19,202 bases of DNA from JBDTYT01 sp040005555 (GTDB lineage: Bacteria > Actinomycetota > UBA4738 > HRBIN12), in NCBI GenBank assembly GCA_040005555.1, contig JBDTYT010000028.1:1-19202 (forward strand), given 5' to 3'. Shown piece after piece: positions 8,025 through 14,870 of the stretch. Position numbers and translations under genes: made by a program. Numbering within the stretch: position 1 is the first letter of the stretch; every line of letters starts with the position of its first letter. Below the pieces are notes generated by a model, which was given only the letters and a program-made list of their open reading frames with translations, did not search any database and was not told the DNA's origin.

Positions 8025-9374
8025 TCAGCCGTCCGGGAAGGCGGGTCCGGGGCAGTCGGTCCGCGGCGGCAAGGGATCGGGCGGACGTGGGTCCTGCGCG
8101 AAGTCGAACGCGGACATGAACGGGGTGGCGTTCCGATCCCGCTGCGTGAGCTGGGTGAGGCCCCAGTTGTCTTCGACGAAACGGAGCACGCTCGAGAACT
8201 CCCCGAGCTCATGGGACACGAACCCGTCTTTCGCGTACGGGGACAGGACGAGCAGCGGCACGCGGATCCCGAAGCCGAACCCGTCGACCTGCGGCGGGGG
8301 GACGTGGTCGTAGAACCCGCCGTAGTCATCCCACGTGAGGAAGATCGCCGTGTCCTTCCACATCGGCGAGTTCATGATCGCGTCTATCACACGCGTCGAC
8401 CAATTCTGGCCGTGACAGAAGCTGTACTCGGGGTGCTCGGACAGTTCGAACCGGGGGGTGATCCACGTGACCGGCGGGAGCCGCCCGTCACGGATGTCCG
8501 CGAGCACGCCGTCCACCGGGAAGATGTGTGACTGCCACACCTTCGGGTCCTCGCGGATGTGTCGGACGGCGTCGTACGCGGACCAGAGGTATCCGTTCTG
8601 CTCCTGCGTGGCCGAGTAGTAGGCCCACGGTATGTCCTTCGCCGAGAGCAGGTCGCCCTCGGTCTGGAAGTCGAAGCAGGGCGGGAGCTGCTTCTCGTTG
8701 CCCTCGCTGTCGAACACGGGGACGAACGAATCCGGCAGCGAGTCGCAGCCCCAGGCCTTGAACAGCCCGGTCTCTTGATGGCGCATGCGGAGCGTGGCGA
8801 TGTCCTGGATGGGGTTCTCGTGCGCGCCGCCCGATTGCGCCGCGATCGTATAAAGGTGATTCGGGAACGACGGTCCCTGTGCGCTCGCGAAGAAGTTGTC
8901 GCCCAGGACGAAGTGCTGCGCCCAGTGCCAGTAGTTCGGGAGATCCTGCGGCCCGTACTGCGTGTAGGCGTAGCTGTCGGCGGCGTCGCTCACCGTCGCG
9001 AAGCCGTCCATCTTCCCGCCGTCGTATGCCTGCAGCGCGCAGTCGTAGCAGTGCTTGATGTCCTCAGGCAGGATGTCGAGAGCCTGCGTGAGCGGCCGCT
9101 GTTCGCCCTGATCGTTACCGACGGTCACGCCGTTGGCACCGGGGAACCGGCCGAAGAGGTTATCGAAGGTTCGGTTCTCCTTGATGATGAACACGACGTG
9201 CTTGATCGGCGTCGCCGTGGCGAACGAGGAAGCGTTCGATCGGGCGGGCCGGTCGCCGAGATCGAGCGGCGGCACCGGACGCCATATCCGCGGGTCGTGC
9301 GAGCACCCGGCGGCGAGCAGTGCGAAGGCGAGCACGGCGCCCGTGGCGGTGAGCGCGAGCGGTCGGTGACGCAC
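8025..9374 (-). CDS. PF04185-family phosphoesterase, lipoprotein
   Basis: A 449-residue phosphoesterase with a lipoprotein signal peptide: basic start, hydrophobic core, and lipobox LLAAGC with the lipidated Cys24. The catalytic part includes HVVFIIKENRTFDNLFG (about 59-75), HCYDC, FPNHLYTIAAQSGG and LTWDDYGGFYDHVPPP (about 346-361), all intact. It shares the HC(F/Y)xC motif, the GGKM(N/D)GF motif and the RTDCP tail with the convergent neighbour, so the two are paralogues. The frame stays open to 9479, but the GTG at 9374 gives a clean signal peptide and has the box TACCGT exactly six bases upstream, matching the leaderless pattern. Its role is probably extracellular phosphate-ester cleavage; whether it is a phospholipase C or a phosphatase cannot be decided here. 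Confidence 0.92.
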   Translation of the reverse strand: MRHRPLALTATGAVLAFALLAAGCSHDPRIWRPVPPLDLGDRPARSNASSFATATPIKHVVFIIKENRTFDNLFGRFPGANGVTVGNDQGEQRPLTQALDILPEDIKHCYDCALQAYDGGKMDGFATVSDAADSYAYTQYGPQDLPNYWHWAQHFVLGDNFFASAQGPSFPNHLYTIAAQSGGAHENPIQDIATLRMRHQETGLFKAWGCDSLPDSFVPVFDSEGNEKQLPPCFDFQTEGDLLSAKDIPWAYYSATQEQNGYLWSAYDAVRHIREDPKVWQSHIFPVDGVLADIRDGRLPPVTWITPRFELSEHPEYSFCHGQNWSTRVIDAIMNSPMWKDTAIFLTWDDYGGFYDHVPPPQVDGFGFGIRVPLLVLSPYAKDGFVSHELGEFSSVLRFVEDNWGLTQLTQRDRNATPFMSAFDFAQDPRPPDPLPPRTDCPGPAFPDG

Positions 9375-9386
9375 GCGGGCACGGTA
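9375..9386 (-). promoter_or_regulatory. Leaderless-type -10 box for the lipoprotein phosphoesterase
   Basis: Read on the minus strand, TACCGT (9386-9381) is followed by six bases and the GTG at 9374. There is no Shine-Dalgarno site at this distance. The box supports the GTG over the upstream in-frame codons. Confidence 0.5.
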
Positions 9387-9455
9387 GCAGCACGCTTCCG
9401 GATCCGTCGGCCTGGTCGCCGGTACGAGCCTCAGGCATGATGAGCGTGCCTGCAC

Positions 9456-9668
9456 ATGACCCCGGTGGACGGGGTCCAAGATCTGATGGCGCAGAAGGCG
9501 GAGCGGTCCTCCGGTGGCACGCAGACGTACTACGAGACGCTGTCACAGAGCCCGCTGCTGTTTCCGCCGGCTGATCCTTCGCAGGCGAACCTCCACGGGT
9601 ACAAGCGGTTCGACGCCGCGACGTACCAGCAGTACGCGAGCCTGTTCAGCGACGTGATCAACGCTTGA
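9456..9668 (+). pseudogene. 3' remnant of a PotD-like polyamine ABC substrate-binding protein gene
   Basis: The 70-residue frame resembles only the extreme C-terminus of spermidine/putrescine-binding proteins. It has TPVDGVQDLMAQ, a SPLLFPPADPSQANLHGY segment and a closing AATYQQYASLFSDVINA, matching the family's final helices. In-frame TGA at 9441 and the divergent gene starting at 9374 leave no room for the missing roughly 280 residues. No signal peptide or transporter genes (potA, potB, potC) are nearby. I read it as the tail left after deletion or rearrangement of a pot locus. It could still be translated from the ATG at 9456 as an orphan peptide, but no ribosome site is visible. The match is from memory of the family, not a search. 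It converges with the DinB gene, 3 bp away. Confidence 0.6.
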
Positions 9669-9671
9669 GTC

Positions 9672-10199
9672 TCAATCGCGCACGATTCGGTCGCGGACCC
9701 ACGCGACGTGAGCGCGGTGCTCGGCCTCGTGCTGCAAGAGGTGATGCAGGACCCACGCCGCGCTGACGTCGTACTCCTCCCGAGCCCGGAGCCGGTGGAA
9801 CTCCTCGTTCGACATCGGCACGAAGTGCTCGAGCACGATCGCGCGGGCGCCCTCGAGCCGCCGCAGATGATCCTCGAGCGTCTCGCCACGGACCTCGGTG
9901 AGTCGACCGTCACGGTCGCGATCGCCGTAGGGCAGCAGGTCCTTCGGCCAGTCGGGTGCGGTCTTCGATCCGAGGACGTCGACCAGCACCCAGTCCACCT
10001 CCACCAGCGCCACGTGGTACAGGATCGTCCCGATGCTGTTGAGGTCGCCGTCGGGCACGACCTCGAGCATGTCGTCGGTCACCCGCCCGTCGAGCTCCTT
10101 CATCGTGTCCCGGCGCGAGTCGGCCATCGCCGACAGCCACCGACCCACCTCGGGATCGTCGGCATCCGGCTCGAGCGACAAGATCTCGCGTTCGGGCAT
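9672..10199 (-). CDS. DinB-like metal-binding four-helix protein
   Basis: A 175-residue protein with the DinB/YfiT-like layout: a long helix bundle with one histidine in the second helix (LYHVALVEVDW, His62) and a pair in the last helix (LLQHEAEH, His157 and His161). These three are the usual metal ligands of the family. DinB-like proteins include thiol transferases and many uncharacterised damage- or stress-linked members; the exact activity is unknown. I chose the ATG at 10199 because upstream sequence in the frame overlaps kamA. It begins 13 bp after the kamA stop on the same strand, so the two likely form one transcript, and it may act on the aminomutase product or simply be cotranscribed. 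Confidence 0.8.
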   Translation of the reverse strand: MPEREILSLEPDADDPEVGRWLSAMADSRRDTMKELDGRVTDDMLEVVPDGDLNSIGTILYHVALVEVDWVLVDVLGSKTAPDWPKDLLPYGDRDRDGRLTEVRGETLEDHLRRLEGARAIVLEHFVPMSNEEFHRLRAREEYDVSAAWVLHHLLQHEAEHRAHVAWVRDRIVRD

Positions 10200-10212
10200 C
10201 CGAGAGAGCTTC

Positions 10213-11634
10213 TCAGACGGGTTGGAGCTCGCGACCCTCTTGCTGAGCCATGAACTCGCGCCAGTAGCGCTGCCCCTCTTCGGGAAGCGTCGAGATCGGG
10301 TCGAAGTACGGATGCTCCTGCGTGAGGACATCCGGGTCGTCGTGCTCGATCCCGGTGCGGTAGTTCTTGCGCCAGTACGAGATGCCCTTCACCTCGTCGT
10401 AGCGGCTGAGCATGTGGACCCAGCGCTTGCCGACGAACGGCACGTCGCACACGACGCGCGGGGTGGCGAACCCCGGCAGGTATCCCATGATCGCGAACTG
10501 CAGCTCTTGCGCGTCGCGCACGGAGATCCGCCAGTGCTCAGCGTTCGGGATCATGTCGCACATGTAGAAATAGTACGGCATGATCTTCGCGTGATCCAAG
10601 AGCATGAAGCACAGCTCAAGGATCTGGTTCGGCGTGGTGTTCACCCCCCGGAGCAGGACACCTTGGTTCCGCACGTCTCGGTAGCCCATGTCGAGGAGCG
10701 CGCGCACCGCCTTGCCGACCAACGGCGTGATCTGCTGTCCCGAGTTCACGTGGGTGTGGATCGCGATCTCGATGCCACGTTCGTGGGCGCGCTTCGCGAT
10801 GTGGTCGTAGCCCTCCAGCACCTCGTCCTGCAAGAAGTGCTGCGGGATGCCCATCAGGCCCTTCGTCGCGATGCGGATGTCGCGCACGCTCTCGATGTCC
10901 ATGAGCTTGAATAGCCACTCCTCGAGGCGCTTGATCGGGAGGTTAGCCATGTCGCCGCCGCTCACGACCACGTCCCGTACCGAGGACGTCTTCCGCAGGT
11001 AGTCGAGCATCGCGTCCCAGCGCTCGCTCTGCTTCATCTCGAACTTGTACTTGAGGATCTGGAGCGTGTCGTTGCCGACGAGATCCATGCGTGTGCAGTG
11101 ACCGCAGTACTGCGGGCACGTGGGGATCATCTCGGCGAGGACCTTCGTGGGGTATCGATGCGTGAGGCCCTCGACCGCCCACATGTCGGCCTCGTGCAGG
11201 CTGTCGCGCGAGGCCATCGGGTGGCTCGGCCACTCCGTGTCGCGATCGCTGAACGCCGGAGCCATGTAGATGCGGACGGGGTCGTGCTGCAGGTCGGTCT
11301 CGTCCATCGTGTTGACCATCTGAGGGGGCAGGAGCATCGACATGGTTGCTCGCTCCTGCTGGTCGCGTTCGATGTCGGCGTAGAGCTCGTCGGTCAGGTG
11401 CTCGCCGAGGGCCTTCTTGAACTCGACGAGGTTCTTCACCGAGTGAGCGCGCTGCCATTGCGCCGATTCCCACTGCTCCTTCGTGACGTCGCGGTACCCG
11501 GGTAGGCGGGTCCAGTCGGGTTCGACGTACTGACGCTTCAGCGGGTACTCGAAAGGCTGGCGGGCCGCGTGCGCCCTTCCGGCTTCGTGGTGCGGACGTT
11601 CGCCAACCGGACGGATCTCCTGATCTTCAGTCAC
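10213..11634 (-). CDS. KamA-family radical SAM aminomutase (lysine 2,3-aminomutase-like)
   Basis: A 473-residue radical-SAM, PLP-dependent aminomutase. The cluster motif CPQYCGHC supplies Cys173, 177 and 180. SGGD (225-228) and NQGVLLRGVN (323-332) match lysine 2,3-aminomutase blocks. Asp360 in YMCDMIPN and Asp397 in VVCDVP align with the two aspartates that bind the lysine side chain, and Lys403 in FVGK aligns with the PLP lysine. Glutamate 2,3-aminomutases replace those aspartates, so a basic amino acid substrate is favoured. The protein is longer than classical enzymes at the N-terminus and has no cysteine after residue 396, so the C-terminal zinc cysteines known from clostridial LAM are missing. 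The GTG at 11634 has GGAGGT seven bases upstream, which decides the start over ATG 11778. No beta-lysine acetyltransferase gene is nearby. Confidence 0.88.
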   Translation of the reverse strand: MTEDQEIRPVGERPHHEAGRAHAARQPFEYPLKRQYVEPDWTRLPGYRDVTKEQWESAQWQRAHSVKNLVEFKKALGEHLTDELYADIERDQQERATMSMLLPPQMVNTMDETDLQHDPVRIYMAPAFSDRDTEWPSHPMASRDSLHEADMWAVEGLTHRYPTKVLAEMIPTCPQYCGHCTRMDLVGNDTLQILKYKFEMKQSERWDAMLDYLRKTSSVRDVVVSGGDMANLPIKRLEEWLFKLMDIESVRDIRIATKGLMGIPQHFLQDEVLEGYDHIAKRAHERGIEIAIHTHVNSGQQITPLVGKAVRALLDMGYRDVRNQGVLLRGVNTTPNQILELCFMLLDHAKIMPYYFYMCDMIPNAEHWRISVRDAQELQFAIMGYLPGFATPRVVCDVPFVGKRWVHMLSRYDEVKGISYWRKNYRTGIEHDDPDVLTQEHPYFDPISTLPEEGQRYWREFMAQQEGRELQPV

Positions 11635-11802
11635 GTGGTGCACCTCCACGAGATGATTCGGCGCGGAAACGGCCCGACCGAGGGTCGAGACGGACAGATT
11701 CTCCTCGGCAGCAATCGTAACACGGCATCTGTCCGGCGAACGAGGGGTCAGGCCGAAGGATATCCGGCCAGATGTCAACGGATCCGGGAGCGCGGGGCTA
11801 GC
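11635..11802 (-). promoter_or_regulatory. kamA upstream region with candidate promoter and strong ribosome site
   Basis: This 168-bp spacer lies between kamA and the upstream same-strand small basic gene. On the minus strand it holds GGAGGT seven bases before the kamA GTG, a TANNNT box TACGAT (11719-11714), and a TTGACA hexamer (11778-11773) whose spacing to TACGAT is too long for one promoter. A transcript starting near 11706 would have a leader of about 70 bases. I see no terminator with a T tract. Confidence 0.35.
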
Positions 11803-12093
11803 TTAACGGCGTCCGCGAGGGCCGCCGCGTCCGCCGAAGTTGCCTCCCTGGCGGGGGCGACGCTCCATGCGGACCTGCTCCTGGGGGCCCTTGGGCAGGC
11901 GGAGCTTCAGCGGGATGGGTCCGTTGCGCTCGTACTTGACGGCGATGTGGTCGATCTGGGAATGACGCTCGAGCTCGCGCCAGCCCGATGCCAAGAGGTG
12001 CTTGTGGCGGCCAGCGGCAGTCTTGCGCAGCTTCTCGGTGTTCGGGACCTTGACGTAGAGGCGCTCCACCCGAACTTCCTTGTGATCGGCCAT
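11803..12093 (-). CDS. Small basic protein with Gly/Arg-rich C-terminal tail
   Basis: A 96-residue basic protein I do not recognise by name. Residues 1-70 look folded, with strand-like segments (VRVERLYVKVP, HIAVKYERNGPIPLKLRLP) around a helix (KLRKTAAGRHKHLLASGW). The last 20 residues are Gly/Arg-rich (GGNFGGRGGPRGRR), as in nucleic-acid-binding tails. RNA or DNA binding is therefore an inference. The start at 12093 is supported by the box TACGCT exactly six bases upstream, a leaderless arrangement; the ATG at 12180 in the same frame would overlap the divergent transketolase start and lacks support. It reads divergently from the transketolase gene, 79 bp away. Codon use matches the surrounding genes, and the alternative frames lack such an ordered composition. 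Confidence 0.7.
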   Translation of the reverse strand: MADHKEVRVERLYVKVPNTEKLRKTAAGRHKHLLASGWRELERHSQIDHIAVKYERNGPIPLKLRLPKGPQEQVRMERRPRQGGNFGGRGGPRGRR

Positions 12094-12172
12094 CGGAGCA
12101 GCGTACCAGGGGGTTCGGACGTTCCGGGTCGCGGGAACATAAGCTTGCTCGAGACCTCGACGGAGGAGACGG
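12094..12172. promoter_or_regulatory. Divergent promoter region: small basic gene and transketolase
   Basis: On the minus strand TACGCT (12105-12100) ends six bases before the ATG at 12093, the leaderless pattern. On the plus strand TAAGCT (12140-12145) would start a transcript near 12152, giving a short leader that carries GGAGGAG (12162-12168) four bases before the transketolase ATG. The two genes therefore seem to use different initiation modes from a single 79-bp spacer. Box positions are seen; start sites are inferred. Confidence 0.45.
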
Positions 12173-14005
12173 ATGGACAAGGTCCAAGCGTGGAACGAGC
12201 TGGCCGCCCAGCTCGCCGTGAACTCGATCCGAGCCTCGACCGCGGCGGGTTCGGGACATCCGACGTCCTCGATGTCGGCGGCGCACCTCCTGGCGGTGCT
12301 GTATTCGGATCACCTGCGGTACGACGTGAAGGATCCGAAGGCAACGGCGAACGACCGATTCGTGCTGTCGAAGGGGCATGCCTCACCGCTGATGTTCTCG
12401 GTGCTGGAGGCCATCGGCGCCATCTCGGATGAGCAGCTGTTGTCGTTCCGGCGGTTCGGCTCACCGGTGCAGGGCCACCCGGTGCCGCTCCCGGAGATGC
12501 CGTGGATCGACGTGGCGACCGGCTCGCTCGGCCAGGGGTTGCCGATCGGCCTCGGCATGGCGCTCGCGATGCGCATGGACGGTATCCCCGCTCGCGTGTG
12601 GGTGCTCATGGGCGACTCGGAGGCAGCGGAGGGCTCCGTCTGGGAAGCGATGGAGAACGCCTCGCACCACGGCGCTTCGAACCTCGTCGCGATCCTCGAC
12701 ATGAACCGACTCGGTCAACGCGGGCCGACGATGCTCCAGTGGGACGGTGACGCGTACGCCGCGCGAGCGGAGTCCTTCGGCTGGCTCCCGATCCAGGTCG
12801 ACGGCCACGACGTCGAGGCGATCGACGCCGCGTACCGCGAGGCCGAGGGGGCAGCTCGGCCGGCGTTCGTCGTCGCGAAGACGGAGAAGGGACACGGTGT
12901 CTCGTTCCTGGCGAACCAGGAGGGGTGGCACGGCAAAGCGCTCTCGGCCGAGGAAGCGGAGCGGGCGATCGCCGAGCTGGGCGGAACTCGATCGATCCGC
13001 ATCGATCCCCCGAAGCCGGACGCGGCCGTCATGCCGGAGAACGGCGATGCACACGTGCAGCTGCCGGCGTACGAGGACGAGATCGCGACGCGCAAGGCGT
13101 TCGGCGAGGCGCTCGCCGCGCTCGCCGTGCGGCCAGAGATCGTCGTGATCGACGCAGAGGTCGCGAACTCCACGCACACCGAGGACGTCCAGAAGGTAGC
13201 GCCCGATCGGTTCGTCGAGAGCTATATCGCCGAGCAGAACATGGTCGGCATGGCGGTCGGTATGCAAGCGGTCGGGAAGGTGGCGTTCGCAGCCACGTTC
13301 GCGGCCTTCTTCACGCGCGCCTACGACTTCATCCGGATGGCGGCGATCGGCCGGGCCGACCTGCGGCTTGCCGGTTCGCACGCCGGTGTGTCCATCGGCG
13401 AGGATGGGCCGTCACAGATGGCGCTCGAGGATCTCGCGATGATGCGCGCCGTCCACGGCTCGACCGTGCTCTACCCCGCCGATGGCAACTCGACGGCCGT
13501 CCTCGCGCAAGCGATGGCGGATCTCCCCGGCATCTCATACATGCGCACGACGCGCGAGAAGACCCCGAAGCTGTACGACGCCGGCGAGGCCTTCCCGATC
13601 GGCGGCAGCAGGACACTGCGCGAGAGCGACGCCGACCGCGTGACGCTCGTCTCTGCAGGCGTCACGCTCTTCGAGTCGTTGAACGCCGCGGATGGGCTCG
13701 CGAGGGACGGCATCTCGGTCCGCGTGATCGACGCGTACTCGATCAAGCCGATCGACGCGCCCACCCTCCGGCGGGCGCTCGCCGAGACCGGTCTCGTCGT
13801 CACGGTGGAGGATCACTGGATCGAGGGCGGCTTGGGCGATGCCGTTCTCTCAGCGCTCGCCGCCGAGAGCGAGCTCTCGGGCCGAGTGGTGAAGATCGGC
13901 GTGACCGAGATGCCCGGCTCCGGCTCGCCCGAGCAGCTTCGCGACTGGGCCGGGATCTCGGCGGGCAAGATCGTCGACGCGCTGAAGGTGCTCCTGCCGG
14001 GTTGA
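12173..14005 (+). CDS. tkt: Transketolase (animal-type, single chain)
   Basis: A 610-residue transketolase that moves two-carbon units between sugar phosphates in the pentose phosphate pathway, using thiamine diphosphate. Visible family residues include GSGHP (His29), LSKGHAS (His69), the Mg-TPP motif GDSEAAEGSVWEA...N (147-178), WHGKAL, the catalytic-pair glutamate in EQNMVGMAVG (Glu355), and SHAGVSIGEDGPSQ. The length, the NRLGQ segment and the closing VTVEDHWIEGGLG resemble the human TKT type more than the roughly 660-residue E. coli TktA type. The usual GDG triplet reads GDS. N- and C-terminal halves are in one chain, unlike split archaeal-type versions. The start is fixed by GGAGGAG four bases upstream. 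No other pentose phosphate gene is adjacent. Confidence 0.95.
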   Translation: MDKVQAWNELAAQLAVNSIRASTAAGSGHPTSSMSAAHLLAVLYSDHLRYDVKDPKATANDRFVLSKGHASPLMFSVLEAIGAISDEQLLSFRRFGSPVQGHPVPLPEMPWIDVATGSLGQGLPIGLGMALAMRMDGIPARVWVLMGDSEAAEGSVWEAMENASHHGASNLVAILDMNRLGQRGPTMLQWDGDAYAARAESFGWLPIQVDGHDVEAIDAAYREAEGAARPAFVVAKTEKGHGVSFLANQEGWHGKALSAEEAERAIAELGGTRSIRIDPPKPDAAVMPENGDAHVQLPAYEDEIATRKAFGEALAALAVRPEIVVIDAEVANSTHTEDVQKVAPDRFVESYIAEQNMVGMAVGMQAVGKVAFAATFAAFFTRAYDFIRMAAIGRADLRLAGSHAGVSIGEDGPSQMALEDLAMMRAVHGSTVLYPADGNSTAVLAQAMADLPGISYMRTTREKTPKLYDAGEAFPIGGSRTLRESDADRVTLVSAGVTLFESLNAADGLARDGISVRVIDAYSIKPIDAPTLRRALAETGLVVTVEDHWIEGGLGDAVLSALAAESELSGRVVKIGVTEMPGSGSPEQLRDWAGISAGKIVDALKVLLPG

Positions 14006-14068
14006 CCAGGGAATTTACCTGCAGCGAATGATCTCGATGGGCCCGGTCCGCCGGTAGCATGGATAGGC

Positions 14069-14722
14069 ATGAGTGCAGGGCTCCTCCCCGCGAAACCTCG
14101 GCTGCGTGGTCGGATCCACCAGGTCGCCTTCTTCGTCTCGATCCCAGCAGGCGTCCTTCTCATCGTGCTCGCGCACGGCGCGGCCGGAAAGACCGCTGCG
14201 ATCATCTACGCCGTGAGCCTCAGCGCGGTGTTCGGCGCGAGTGCCTCGTACCACGTGGGGAGCTGGTCGAAGCCCGCGCTGCGCCGCATGAAGCGACTCG
14301 ACCACTCGATGATCTTCATGCTGATCGCCGGCAGCTACACGCCGGTCGCGCTGCTGGTCCTACACGGCGCATGGTCGGTCGTCATCCTCTCGCTCATCTG
14401 GACGATGGCCGCGCTCGGCATCACGCTGAAGCTCGCGCGGATCGACGGCTTGTCTAAGCTCGCGGCCACCCTGTACGTGTCGATGGGATGGCTGATCGTC
14501 ATCCCGTTCCTCCAGCTCTACCGGGGACTCTCGACGGCCGGACTCACGTTGCTGGTGGCGGGCGGGGCGTTGTACACGCTGGGCGCCGTGGTGTTCGCCA
14601 AACGCACCCCCGATCCGAACCCGGCCGTGTTCGGGTACCACGAGGTGTGGCACGCGTTCATCGTCGCCGCTGCGGCCTGCCACTGGGCGATGATCTTGCT
14701 CGTCCTGCGGGCCGCGGCCTAG
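14069..14722 (+). CDS. trhA: PAQR/hemolysin III family membrane protein TrhA
   Basis: A 217-residue integral membrane protein with seven predicted hydrophobic helices. It carries the PAQR zinc-site motifs: SASYHV with His62, LDHSMIFMLIAGSYTPV with Asp78-His79, and YHEVWHAFIVAAAACHW with His191 and His195. Bacterial members such as TrhA are linked to membrane-energy or fluidity homeostasis; the old hemolysin III name should not be taken as evidence of toxin function. TAGCAT at 14055-14060 ends eight bases before the ATG, so this gene may be transcribed alone with almost no leader rather than from the transketolase promoter, 63 bp upstream. Confidence 0.92.
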   Translation: MSAGLLPAKPRLRGRIHQVAFFVSIPAGVLLIVLAHGAAGKTAAIIYAVSLSAVFGASASYHVGSWSKPALRRMKRLDHSMIFMLIAGSYTPVALLVLHGAWSVVILSLIWTMAALGITLKLARIDGLSKLAATLYVSMGWLIVIPFLQLYRGLSTAGLTLLVAGGALYTLGAVVFAKRTPDPNPAVFGYHEVWHAFIVAAAACHWAMILLVLRAAA

Positions 14723-14870
14723 ATCTGCTGGTAAGCTGGGTGGCGAGGAACGACGTCGTCGTTCCGTGAGGTTTCGCTTCCTGGTTCCCCCTTCAGGTGG
14801 TTTCGGGCACGCAGAACCTCGCCCGAGGCACCACCGCGCTATGTCGCGGTAGAAGGAGAGGACCATCCCC
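14723..14870 (+). promoter_or_regulatory. Structured leader of the DEAD-box helicase gene
   Basis: TAAGCT (14732-14737) is a good TANNNT box. Transcription from it would begin near 14744 and give a leader of about 127 bases. The leader opens with a perfect 19-bp inverted repeat at 14747-14765 (arms GGAACGACG and CGTCGTTCC). Hairpin A pairs GGTGGT and TCGGGC (14796-14808) with GCCCGA and ACCACC (14821-14835). Hairpin B pairs ACCGCG (14833-14838) with CGCGGT (14845-14850), and its left arm shares three bases with hairpin A, so the two cannot form fully together. GAAGGAGAGG (14852-14861) is the ribosome site, and CCTTC (14790-14794) could mask part of it. Pairings are read from the sequence; regulation by cold or helicase feedback is inference. 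Confidence 0.5.
14747..14765. repeat. Perfect 19-bp inverted repeat near the helicase transcription start
   Basis: GGAACGACG and CGTCGTTCC flank a single T. As RNA it would be a 5'-terminal stem loop of the helicase message (7 bp with a 5-base loop). As DNA it could be an operator just downstream of the promoter. It has no T tract, so it is a poor terminator for the preceding membrane-protein gene. Confidence 0.7.

Noticed and set aside
9437..9577. Short plus-strand frame starting ATGATG in the region of the PotD remnant
   Set aside because: About 46 codons, no family resemblance, and it overlaps the better supported PotD-like frame.
12094..12180. Longer N-terminus of the small basic protein from ATG 12180
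   Set aside because: It would overlap the transketolase start and cross its own candidate -10 box; the TACGCT plus six bases pattern supports ATG 12093.
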